IMG/VR virus record: IMGVR_UViG_3300028844_002548
Location: 1-30,613 of that record
DNA length: 30,613 bases
Reading direction: 5' to 3' (one strand)
Source: a virus
This document shows positions 7,107 through 13,413 of this stretch, one piece after another (position 1 is the first letter of the stretch; each line of letters starts with the position of its first letter). Position numbers and translations under genes: made by a program. The notes under the pieces were generated by a model. That model was not told the DNA's origin and did not search any database. It worked only from the letters and a program-made list of their open reading frames with translations.

Positions 7107-7739
7107 ATGAATTTATTTAATCATTATTGGTATTTTAAATCAGCAATTCCTGTTAGAATTTGTGATGAAATCATAAAATATGGGAAACAGTTACAAGACC
7201 AGATAGCAGTAACTGGTGGTGTTGATCCTAAAAAATTAAATGAAAAATCAATAAAAGATTTAAAAAAGAAAAGAGATTCTAATATTGTTTGGATGAATGA
7301 TCGTTGGATTTATAAAGAAATACAACCTTATGTTCATAGAGCAAACAGTAATGCGGGTTGGAATTTTAATTGGGATTACTCTGAATCTTGTCAGTTTACA
7401 AAATATGAAAAAGGACAATATTATGATTGGCATTGTGATTCTTGGGATAAACCTTATTTTAATGAAAAAAATCCACAAAATCCAACTAATGGAAAAATAA
7501 GAAAATTATCAGTTACTGTTTCTTTATCAGATCCGAAAGATTATAAAGGTGGTGAATTAGAATTTGATTTTAGAAATTTAGACCCTGATAAAAAACCTAA
7601 TATTAAAAAATGTAAAGAAATTTTACCTAAAGGATCTTTAGTTGTTTTTCCTTCACATGTGTGGCATAGAGTATGTCCAGTTAAAAAAGGATCAAGGTAT
7701 AGTTTAGTAATATGGAATTTAGGATGGCCATTCAAGTAA
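7107..7739 (+). CDS. 2OG-Fe(II) oxygenase, prolyl-4-hydroxylase-like (first of four)
   Basis: 210 aa with a complete double-stranded beta-helix oxygenase signature. The Fe(II) ligands are His109-x-Asp111 (in KYEKGQYYDWHCDS) and the distal His187 (in FPSHVWHRV), and Arg197 (SRYSLVIWN) is the probable 2-oxoglutarate anchor. The order (QFTKYEKGQYYDWHCD, then KLSVTVSLS, GGELEF, KGSLVVFPS) fits prolyl-4-hydroxylase/PKHD-type enzymes, which hydroxylate amino-acid side chains using oxygen and 2-oxoglutarate. Substrate is unknown. The ATG has no clear Shine-Dalgarno; regulatory repeats lie just upstream. The next oxygenase begins inside this gene's end in another frame, so the cassette is probably translated as a unit. 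The base composition is visibly more A+T-rich than the neighbouring structural genes. Confidence 0.85.
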   Translation: MNLFNHYWYFKSAIPVRICDEIIKYGKQLQDQIAVTGGVDPKKLNEKSIKDLKKKRDSNIVWMNDRWIYKEIQPYVHRANSNAGWNFNWDYSESCQFTKYEKGQYYDWHCDSWDKPYFNEKNPQNPTNGKIRKLSVTVSLSDPKDYKGGELEFDFRNLDPDKKPNIKKCKEILPKGSLVVFPSHVWHRVCPVKKGSRYSLVIWNLGWPFK

Positions 7740-8200
7740 TAGATAATTTTTTAGATAAAGAAGTTTTTAATAATATTAAAAATATATTACTAGGAGATAA
7801 TTTTCCTTGGTATTACAATGACTTTATGACAAGAGATCCTGATAATAAATTTTATTTTACACATACTTTTTATAGAGAACCAGGAATTGTCAGTGAGTGG
7901 TTTAATATGTGGCTTCCTGTAATACGAAAATTAGAATGTAAAAGTATTATAAGAATAAAAGCTAATAATTATTGTTGGGTACATAAAACAGAACAAAATG
8001 AATTTCACAGTGATTATCCTTTTAAACATAAAGGATGTTTATTATATATAAATAATAATAATGGTCCTACATATTTTAAAAATAAAAAAGTAGAAGCGAA
8101 AGCAAACAGAGTAGTTTTATTTGATCCAAGTGTTCCTCATGCAAGTAGTTTATGTGATAATCGTAAAAGGAGAGTAACAGTTAATTTTAACTATTTTTAA
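7724..8200 (+). CDS. 2OG-Fe(II) oxygenase, small (second of four)
   Basis: 158 aa from ATG 7724 (MAIQVIDNFLDKEVF); an ATG 12 nt earlier at 7712 would add four residues, but MAIQVIDNF is the more usual family beginning. The metal-binding triad is visible: His95-Ser-Asp97 (NEFHSDYPF) and His139 (SVPHASSL), followed by a basic RKRRVTVNFNYF ending with Arg149/150 as candidate 2-oxoglutarate ligand. This short form, with CLLYINNNNGPTYF between the motifs, is common in marine phages and is annotated as a 2OG-Fe(II) oxygenase of unknown substrate. It overlaps the upstream gene by 16 nt and ends 3 nt before the third oxygenase. Role is inferred from motifs only. Confidence 0.78.
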   Translation: MAIQVIDNFLDKEVFNNIKNILLGDNFPWYYNDFMTRDPDNKFYFTHTFYREPGIVSEWFNMWLPVIRKLECKSIIRIKANNYCWVHKTEQNEFHSDYPFKHKGCLLYINNNNGPTYFKNKKVEAKANRVVLFDPSVPHASSLCDNRKRRVTVNFNYF

Positions 8201-8203
8201 AAT

Positions 8204-8893
8204 ATGAAAATAAAACAAACTTATCCTAAACAATTAATTAGAGAAGAACATTTTAAATGTCCAATATGGTTTGCTGATGAACCTACGTTTGTAAAAAGTT
8301 TAAATAAAGCTTCTGATCCACACATTAAAAAAGCAAAGAAAAATTTAAAAGAAGCTACTGATAAAAGAAATAAAAATTTTGGAGATAGGGGTGATATGGG
8401 TAATGTTTTTCATTCAACATCTTTAGTTAATGATCCTAATTTTAAAGATTTACAAAATTATATAGGTGCAACTTCTCATAATTTATTAATAGAAATGGGA
8501 TTTGATTTAACTGATTATCAAGTTTTTATAACTGAAATGTGGGTTCAAGAATTTGCTAAAAATGGTGCAGGGCATCATTCTTTACATACTCATTGGAACG
8601 GACATATATCGGGTTTTTATTTTTTAAAAGCTTCAGATAAAACATCTATGCCAATGTTTGAAGATCCAAGACCTGGTAATTTAATGAATTTACTTCCTGA
8701 AAAAGATAAAACTAAATTAACTTATGCAAATACACAATTACATTATAAAGTTAAACCAGGTAGAATGATTTTTTTTCCATCGTATATGCCACATCAATTT
8801 ATTGTTGATATGGGTTATGATCCCTTTAGATTTATACATTGGAATTGTCAAGCAATACCAAAAGGAGTAATAAATGTCGTTCAAGAAAAATAA
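8204..8893 (+). CDS. Putative 2OG-Fe(II) oxygenase with HxH motif (third of four)
   Basis: 229 aa. The C-terminal half resembles the 2OG-Fe(II) oxygenase family with an H-x-H..SGxYY signature (Pfam 2OG-FeII_Oxy_5 type): HSLHTHWNGHISGFYFLK contains His128-x-His130, EDPRPGNL lies between, GRMIFFPSYMPHQF supplies the distal His197, and Arg209 (FRFIHWN) is a candidate 2-oxoglutarate anchor. The Asp of the classical HxD triad is replaced by His, as I recall for this family. The N-terminal half (1-100) is Lys-rich and unassigned. No Shine-Dalgarno is visible in front of ATG 8204, 3 nt after the previous stop. It overlaps the fourth oxygenase by 20 nt. Function as an oxygenase is likely, substrate unknown. 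Confidence 0.72.
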   Translation: MKIKQTYPKQLIREEHFKCPIWFADEPTFVKSLNKASDPHIKKAKKNLKEATDKRNKNFGDRGDMGNVFHSTSLVNDPNFKDLQNYIGATSHNLLIEMGFDLTDYQVFITEMWVQEFAKNGAGHHSLHTHWNGHISGFYFLKASDKTSMPMFEDPRPGNLMNLLPEKDKTKLTYANTQLHYKVKPGRMIFFPSYMPHQFIVDMGYDPFRFIHWNCQAIPKGVINVVQEK

Positions 8894-9500
8894 ATATACA
8901 GTATTAAAGAAAGCTATCTCAACAGAACTTGCAGAATTTGTTTACAAATATTTTTTAAATAAAAGAAAAGTTGCAAGATTTTTATTTGATCAAAAATACA
9001 TTTCACCCTTTACAGAATACTGGGGTGTATGGACAGATGAACAAGTTCCAAATACTTATTCTCATTATAGTGATTTAGTTATGGAAACTTTACTTCAACA
9101 AGTAAAACCTGTTATGGAAAAACACACTGGATTAAAATTAAGTGAAACATATTCTTATGCTAGAATATATAAAAAGGGTGATACATTAGCACGTCATAAA
9201 GATAGATATTCTTGTGAAATTTCTACAACATTAAATTTAGGTGGGGATAAATGGCCAATTTATTTAGATCCTACAGGTAAAATTGGTCAAGCAGGTATTA
9301 AGGTAGATTTAAAACCAGGGGATATGTTAATTTATTCTGGTTGTGATTTAGAACATTGGAGAGAAGAATTTACAGGTAAAGACTGTGGACAAGTATTTTT
9401 ACATTACAATAAAGCAGGATCTAAATCTGCTAAAGAAAATTATTTAGATACAAGACCTTTATTAGGTTTACCCGCTTGGTTTAAAAAAAGAAATAAATAA
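8874..9500 (+). CDS. 2OG-Fe(II) oxygenase-like protein (fourth of four)
   Basis: 208 aa. YARIYKKGDTLARHKDRYSC shows the His108-x-Asp110 ligand pair, KVDLKPGDMLIYSGCDLEHW contains the distal His161, and ISTTLNLGGDKWPIYLDPTG fits the core strands. Where classical members have an Arg for 2-oxoglutarate, this one has CGQVFLHYN, so a Gln or His would occupy the position. Such sequences are common in marine bacteria and phages under the 2OG-Fe(II) oxygenase name. A good ribosome binding site (AAGGAG, 7 nt upstream) lies inside the end of the third oxygenase gene. Enzymatic activity is probable, but the missing Arg leaves room for a different co-substrate or loss of activity. Confidence 0.75.
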   Translation: MSFKKNKYTVLKKAISTELAEFVYKYFLNKRKVARFLFDQKYISPFTEYWGVWTDEQVPNTYSHYSDLVMETLLQQVKPVMEKHTGLKLSETYSYARIYKKGDTLARHKDRYSCEISTTLNLGGDKWPIYLDPTGKIGQAGIKVDLKPGDMLIYSGCDLEHWREEFTGKDCGQVFLHYNKAGSKSAKENYLDTRPLLGLPAWFKKRNK

Positions 9501-9509
9501 ATTTAAATT

Positions 9510-9830
9510 GTGAAACAATTTAATGAATATTTAGAAAACTTAAAGTATCCATCTAAAAAAGACACTTGGAATATATCTGGAATTATAAAAGGAAAAAATG
9601 CTTTTTATAAATTTGACACAAGACCTATACAAAAAATTAAAGATGGTGAAATAGGTAAATATGGTTCTTTCAATACCAAAGCAGATAAAATAGTATTTGA
9701 AGCTAAAAAACAATGGATTATTGTAGATGTAGAGGAGCTACATAAATATATAAAAGAAAATAAACTTAAAAAGGTTTATTTACAGGATTTGATATCGAGA
9801 CTAGAATGGAATATAATACTACCAAAATAA
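9510..9830 (+). CDS. Unknown Lys-rich 106-aa protein
   Basis: The frame opens with GTG at 9510 (VKQFNEYLENLKYPSKKDTW) and ends 24 nt before the gp10-like gene. It is rich in Lys, Ile and Tyr, with an IIKGKNAFYKFDTRP segment and an amphipathic C-terminal helix (VDVEELHKYIKENKLKKVYL). I do not recognise the family. It has the same A+T-rich composition as the four oxygenase genes and probably belongs to that cassette, with a weak or absent Shine-Dalgarno. A strong promoter-like sequence lies inside its 3' end and would serve the next gene. No membrane span, signal peptide or metal motif is visible. An ATG in the same frame at 9523 would give a slightly shorter product. Confidence 0.6.
   Translation: MKQFNEYLENLKYPSKKDTWNISGIIKGKNAFYKFDTRPIQKIKDGEIGKYGSFNTKADKIVFEAKKQWIIVDVEELHKYIKENKLKKVYLQDLISRLEWNIILPK
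9789..9817 (+). promoter_or_regulatory. Sigma70-like promoter for the gp10-like gene
   Basis: TTGATA (9789-9794) and a perfect TATAAT (9812-9817) are separated by exactly 17 nt. The predicted start of transcription is near 9824, about 30 nt before ATG 9855. It sits within the 3' end of the unknown 106-aa gene, so it could give the tail genes transcription independent of the accessory cassette. In A+T-rich DNA such matches can arise by chance, but spacing and both boxes are good. Confidence 0.5.
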
Positions 9831-9854
9831 TAAAAACCTTATATATTCAACCCT

Positions 9855-11678
9855 ATGGCATTAAAAAAAGTAGATTTTGCAGCAGGTTTTAATAAACAAA
9901 GTGTACCTTCAGCTCTTCCAGGACAATGGGTAGACGGAGATTTTGTACGTTTTAGATATACCGCTCCTGAAAAAAAACGATATACAGCTATCGGGACTTC
10001 TCAAGGTCTATTCTTATATTATGGTGAAGCTTTTTACGATATTACTCCTTTAGATACTGCAATTACAGGAGCAACATTTGATACTTTTTCTAGTCAAAAC
10101 AATGTTACTGTTAACAAAACTTCTCACGGTTTACAAGTTGGAAGATACGTAACGTTTACAGCAGTTACTCCTCCGACAGGATACTCCGCAACAGATTTTA
10201 CAACAGGTGCTTTTGAAATTTTAACTGTTCCTAATGATAATACTTTTACTATTCAAATGAGAGTTAATGCAAGTGGTGCAGCATCTGCATCTGGTGCAGC
10301 ATCTATTAATCCTTATGTTGAAGTAGGTCCTACTTTTCAAACGTTAGGTTATGGTTGGAGCACTTACTTATGGGGTGATTCAACATGGGGCACTGAACGA
10401 GGAACTAGTAATGTAATTTTAGATCCTGGTAATTGGTCTTTAGATAATTTTGGAGAAGTATTAGTTGCAACTATTTTTAACGGTAAAACATTTACATGGA
10501 ATGCAGGAGCATCTAATCCAAGAACGGTAAGAGCTTCTTTATCAACCGCTAGTTTTTCTACTTCTGCTAATCCAACAGCTAGTCGATTTACATTAGTTTC
10601 AGATAGAGACAGACATTTATTTCATTTTGGAACAGAAACAACTATAGGAGATACGGCTACTCAAGATCCTATGTTTGTAAGATTCTCGGACCAAGAAAAT
10701 TTAAATGAATATTTACCTACAGCTACCAATACTGCAGGAACATTTAGATTAGACACGGGTAATAAAATTAATGCTGCTCTTCAAGGTAAAGATTATGTTT
10801 TTGTACTAACAGATCTTGCAGCCTATGTTATTCAATTTGTTGGTCCACCATTTACTTTTTCTGTAAGACAAGTTGGTACTAACTGTGGATGCATTGCTCA
10901 ACATGCAGCTACCTATGTTAATGGTGCGGTGTATTGGATGTCAGGAGAAGGTGGGTTTTTTATGTATGATGGTACTGTAAAAGCTTTACCATGTTTAGTA
11001 GAAGATTTTGTTTTCACTACTCAAAACGGAAATTTAGGACTTAATTATAATTCTGCCGACACAATTTATTCTGCTCCAAATAGTTTATACACAGAAGTAA
11101 ACTGGTTTTACCCTAAATCAGGATCAGAACAAGTAGACAGATGTGTGACTTATAACTTTCAAGAAAATTGTTGGACTACTTCTTCTTTAGCAAGAACCAC
11201 TTATCAAGATCAAGGTGTGTTTACTTTACCCTACGCAACAGAATACAATGCAACAACAACTCCTGTATTTTCAGAAATATCGGGAATTACAAATACCTAT
11301 GGAGCATCTATTTATTATGCTCACGAGATAGGAACAGATCAGGTTAATAGTTCAGGTACAACTTCTATTGATGCATTTATAAGATCAGGAGACTTTGATA
11401 TTGAAGATGGAGAATTATTTATGTCTATGAGAAGATTTATGCCAGACTATAAATTTTTAGTAGGCAACTCTAAAGTAACTTTATTTATTTCTGATTATCC
11501 TTCTGACCTTCAATCGGGTTCACCACTCGGACCCTTCACAATAACAAGCACCACTGATAAAGTAGATACTAGAGCGAGAGGAAGATTACTATCTTTAAAA
11601 ATAGAAAATGACGCTGCAGGTGAAACTTGGCGTTATGGTAGTTTTAGAATGGATGCACAACCAGATGGAAGGAGATAA
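9855..11678 (+). CDS. P22 gp10-like packaged-DNA stabilisation / tail hub protein
   Basis: 607 aa. The beginning (KVDFAAGFNKQSVPSALPGQ, then WVDGDFVRFRY) and the repeated beta-propeller-like motifs (ASRFTLVSDRDRHLFHFG, FVRFSDQENLNEYLPTATNT, FVLTDLAAYVIQFVGPPFTF, VYWMSGEGGFFMYDG) identify the P22 gp10 family, which extends the tail below the adaptor ring and seals packaged DNA. Two insert-like beta segments (about 80-150, VTVNKTSHGLQVGRYVTFTA; about 165-180, YLWGDSTWGTE) are typical of marine versions. Around residues 38-43 the text goes from PEK directly to KRYTAIGTSQGLF, lacking about 30 residues (usually starting IGGW) found in relatives as I recall them. No Shine-Dalgarno is seen; a promoter lies just upstream. 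The C-terminus GSFRMDAQPDGRR is typical. Confidence 0.82.
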   Translation: MALKKVDFAAGFNKQSVPSALPGQWVDGDFVRFRYTAPEKKRYTAIGTSQGLFLYYGEAFYDITPLDTAITGATFDTFSSQNNVTVNKTSHGLQVGRYVTFTAVTPPTGYSATDFTTGAFEILTVPNDNTFTIQMRVNASGAASASGAASINPYVEVGPTFQTLGYGWSTYLWGDSTWGTERGTSNVILDPGNWSLDNFGEVLVATIFNGKTFTWNAGASNPRTVRASLSTASFSTSANPTASRFTLVSDRDRHLFHFGTETTIGDTATQDPMFVRFSDQENLNEYLPTATNTAGTFRLDTGNKINAALQGKDYVFVLTDLAAYVIQFVGPPFTFSVRQVGTNCGCIAQHAATYVNGAVYWMSGEGGFFMYDGTVKALPCLVEDFVFTTQNGNLGLNYNSADTIYSAPNSLYTEVNWFYPKSGSEQVDRCVTYNFQENCWTTSSLARTTYQDQGVFTLPYATEYNATTTPVFSEISGITNTYGASIYYAHEIGTDQVNSSGTTSIDAFIRSGDFDIEDGELFMSMRRFMPDYKFLVGNSKVTLFISDYPSDLQSGSPLGPFTITSTTDKVDTRARGRLLSLKIENDAAGETWRYGSFRMDAQPDGRR

Positions 11679-11679
11679 C

Positions 11680-11814
11680 ATGCCACTTACTACAAAAGGT
11701 AAAAAAATAATGAAATCAATGAAAAATAGATATGGTAAGAAAAAAGGTAAGGCTGTATTTTATGCTTCAAAGAATAAAGGCAAAATAAAAGGCGTGGATA
11801 AAACTAAAACATAA
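11680..11814 (+). CDS. Small Lys-rich conserved phage protein (44 aa)
   Basis: The product starts MPLTTKGKKIMKSMKNRYGK and continues with VFYASKNKGKIKGVDK; nearly 40% of residues are Lys or Arg. This small basic protein (MPLTxKGKKIMxAMKxxYGxKKGxxVFYAS-NKG) recurs in many marine and other phages and has no assigned function. A nucleic-acid-binding or virion-DNA-associated role is an inference from charge alone. The ATG at 11680 is preceded by a strong GGAAGGAG (11667-11674) inside the end of the gp10-like gene, which favours it over the in-frame ATG at 11608 located deep inside that gene. Its stop TAA overlaps the next start by one base. Confidence 0.7.
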   Translation: MPLTTKGKKIMKSMKNRYGKKKGKAVFYASKNKGKIKGVDKTKT

Positions 11815-11978
11815 TGGCTAAATTAAGTAATTATATACCTGAACCTAAACAAGAATACGATGTAGAAAACCAACGTCAAATTATTGAGTCTGTGACTACT
11901 ATGAAACAACAACTTAATTTTTCTTTTCAAGAAGATTTAAAAAACCAACAAGATGCATTTAATTATTTTTTATCATGA
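11814..11978 (+). CDS. Small Gln/Asn-rich protein (54 aa)
   Basis: The frame begins at ATG 11814 (sharing its A with the previous stop) and ends at TGA 11976-11978, which overlaps the next ATG (11975) in an ATGA junction. Such tight junctions on both sides argue strongly that it is a real, translationally coupled gene. The product opens MAKLSNYIPEPKQEYDVENQ and is predicted helical in the second half (ESVTTMKQQLNFSFQEDLKN). I do not recognise the family. It is the only gene here that clearly uses TGA as stop. It may be a small virion or chaperone protein, judging from its place between the tail hub and another small structural-looking gene. Confidence 0.6.
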   Translation: MAKLSNYIPEPKQEYDVENQRQIIESVTTMKQQLNFSFQEDLKNQQDAFNYFLS

Positions 11979-12310
11979 GTATTTTTTATAAAAGCGAAGT
12001 ATTTGATTTAACTACAACTAACTTAACTACAGTTCTAACTATATCTGTATCTGCGGTAGCTATTGTAAAAACAGTTCAAGCAGTTCACGATACTGCTAGT
12101 GCAGTGGACACGGATTTATTTTTAAAAAAATCAGGAGGCAGTGATGTTATTATTAGTCATGAGGATTTGAATAAAGAGACTGTCGACATGTTAAAAAATA
12201 CCTTGAATTTAGAAGCAGGAGATGTTATAAAGATGCAAGCGGGAACAGCAAATGAAATAACAGGTGTTGTGAGTTACGCGCTTATAAACAGAGAGAATGA
12301 AAATGGATAA
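11975..12310 (+). CDS. Small beta-rich phage protein, probably virion (111 aa)
   Basis: The product (MSIFYKSEVFDLTTTNLTTV, then LTISVSAVAIVKTVQAVHDT) has alternating Thr/Val strands followed by a TDLFLKKSGGSDVIIS hairpin and an EAGDVIKMQAGTANEITGVVSYA ending of sandwich-like appearance. Similar small proteins near tail genes of marine phages are thought to be structural, but I cannot name the family. Translation is probably coupled: its ATG overlaps the stop of the 54-aa gene. It ends with a charged NRENENG tail in which the next gene begins. No enzymatic motif, signal peptide or membrane span is visible. A tail or head surface role is inferred from context. Confidence 0.6.
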   Translation: MSIFYKSEVFDLTTTNLTTVLTISVSAVAIVKTVQAVHDTASAVDTDLFLKKSGGSDVIISHEDLNKETVDMLKNTLNLEAGDVIKMQAGTANEITGVVSYALINRENENG

Positions 12311-12494
12311 AGTAATACCTACAATATATTGTACAACTATAACAACTTATAGAAATACAAAAACAAACGAAGTGTTTAAAGAGAAAGTAGAAGGAGAAAA
12401 TATAGTAACAGATGTTACTGTACAAGTGTCCCCTAAAGGATTAGACATAATGCAGAAAGTGATGAATAGTGATAATAAAAAACCAAAGCCCTAA
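12303..12494 (+). CDS. Unknown small protein (63 aa)
   Basis: The frame is open from ATG 12297 (MKMDKVIPTI) with a second ATG at 12303 (MDKVIPTIYCTTITTYRNTK); GAGAATGAAA at 12293-12302 gives the 12303 start an acceptable ribosome binding site, so I prefer it. The product has a beta-like first half, an EKVEGENIVTDVTVQVSPKG turn and a helix (LDIMQKVMNSDN) with a Lys/Pro tail. The family is unrecognised. It overlaps the preceding gene by 8 nt and the following glycosyltransferase by 26 nt, suggesting coupled translation with both. The role is unknown. Confidence 0.5.
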   Translation: MDKVIPTIYCTTITTYRNTKTNEVFKEKVEGENIVTDVTVQVSPKGLDIMQKVMNSDNKKPKP

Positions 12495-13413
12495 AGGCGG
12501 AACAGAACTACAACTTGGATTTTTAACTAAGCATGTAGATAAAAGTTTATTGGATCAAGTACAGATATGTACAAGCATACCGGGTAAGGTACCTTTAGAT
12601 CCTAATAAAGTAAATATTTTATGGCAAAAAAATTCTTGGGATCAACCTAATCTTTATCCCTGGTTTAAAAATAAAGCTAATCATCATAAGTATGATTGGT
12701 ATGTATTTAATTCGCATTGGAATCATGAAAAATTTAGAATGATGTTTGGTTTACCTCACCATAAATGTATTGTTATTAAAAATGGTATTGAACCTATTGA
12801 AAAATCTAAACCTTATGAAAAAGGAAAACCTATTAAAATCATACACCAAAATACTCCTTGGAGAGGATTGAGTGTATTGCTGGGTGCAATGCAGTTGGTT
12901 AAAAATCCATTGATAAGTTTAGATGTTTATTCTTCAACTGAAATATATGGTAAAGATTTTTATAAAAAAAATGATCACAATTACACAGCACTTTATAAAC
13001 AAGCAGAAGAATTACCTAATGTAAATTATATTGGTTACAAACCAAATGGGTATATTAGAGAACATATAAAAGATTATAATATGTATGTATATCCTAGTAT
13101 TTTTGAAGAAACATCTTGCATATCTTTATTAGAATCTATGGTCGCTGGATTATATTGTATCACTACTAACTACGGAGCTTTATTTGAAACAGGAGCAGAA
13201 TTTCCAATGTATATAGCGTATGACAATAATTACAGAAATTTAGCAGAAAAGTTTGCTTACGGAATAGAAGCTTCTGCAGCAATGTTACATGAACCAACTA
13301 TACAAGAACATTTAACTACTCAATCTAGTTATACTAAAAAATATTATAACTGGAATAAACAAGCTAGTTCTTGGACTAGATTTTTACAAGGAGCAATTAA
13401 TGCAAAAAAGTAA
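12469..13413 (+). CDS. GT4-family (GT-B fold) glycosyltransferase
   Basis: 314 aa from GTG 12469 (VIIKNQSPKGGTELQLGFL). The N-terminal GGTE resembles the nucleotide-sugar-binding entry of GT-B enzymes. The C-terminal domain has KIIHQNTPWRGLSVLLGAMQ, a strand-rich middle, and YVYPSIFEETSCISLLESMV with the E-x7-E signature (Glu214 and Glu222) of GT4 retaining glycosyltransferases, followed by GLYCITTNYGALFET. It would transfer a sugar from a nucleotide sugar to an unknown acceptor. It lacks the membrane segments of cell-envelope glycosyltransferases, so a soluble substrate is likely. The GTG start falls within the preceding gene; no ATG occurs in frame nearby. It is coupled to the next glycosyltransferase by a 14-nt overlap. 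Confidence 0.78.
   Translation: MIIKNQSPKGGTELQLGFLTKHVDKSLLDQVQICTSIPGKVPLDPNKVNILWQKNSWDQPNLYPWFKNKANHHKYDWYVFNSHWNHEKFRMMFGLPHHKCIVIKNGIEPIEKSKPYEKGKPIKIIHQNTPWRGLSVLLGAMQLVKNPLISLDVYSSTEIYGKDFYKKNDHNYTALYKQAEELPNVNYIGYKPNGYIREHIKDYNMYVYPSIFEETSCISLLESMVAGLYCITTNYGALFETGAEFPMYIAYDNNYRNLAEKFAYGIEASAAMLHEPTIQEHLTTQSSYTKKYYNWNKQASSWTRFLQGAINAKK

Noticed and set aside
7107-9500. TET/JBP-type DNA-base oxygenases
   Set aside because: The motif context (KYEKGQYYDWHCD, GSLVVFPSHVWH) resembles prolyl-hydroxylase/PKHD types; DNA modification remains possible but is not supported by sequence.
11608-11679. Upstream start for the 44-aa basic protein, inside the gp10-like gene
   Set aside because: GGAAGGAG lies directly before ATG 11680, and MPLTxKGKK is the recognisable family start.
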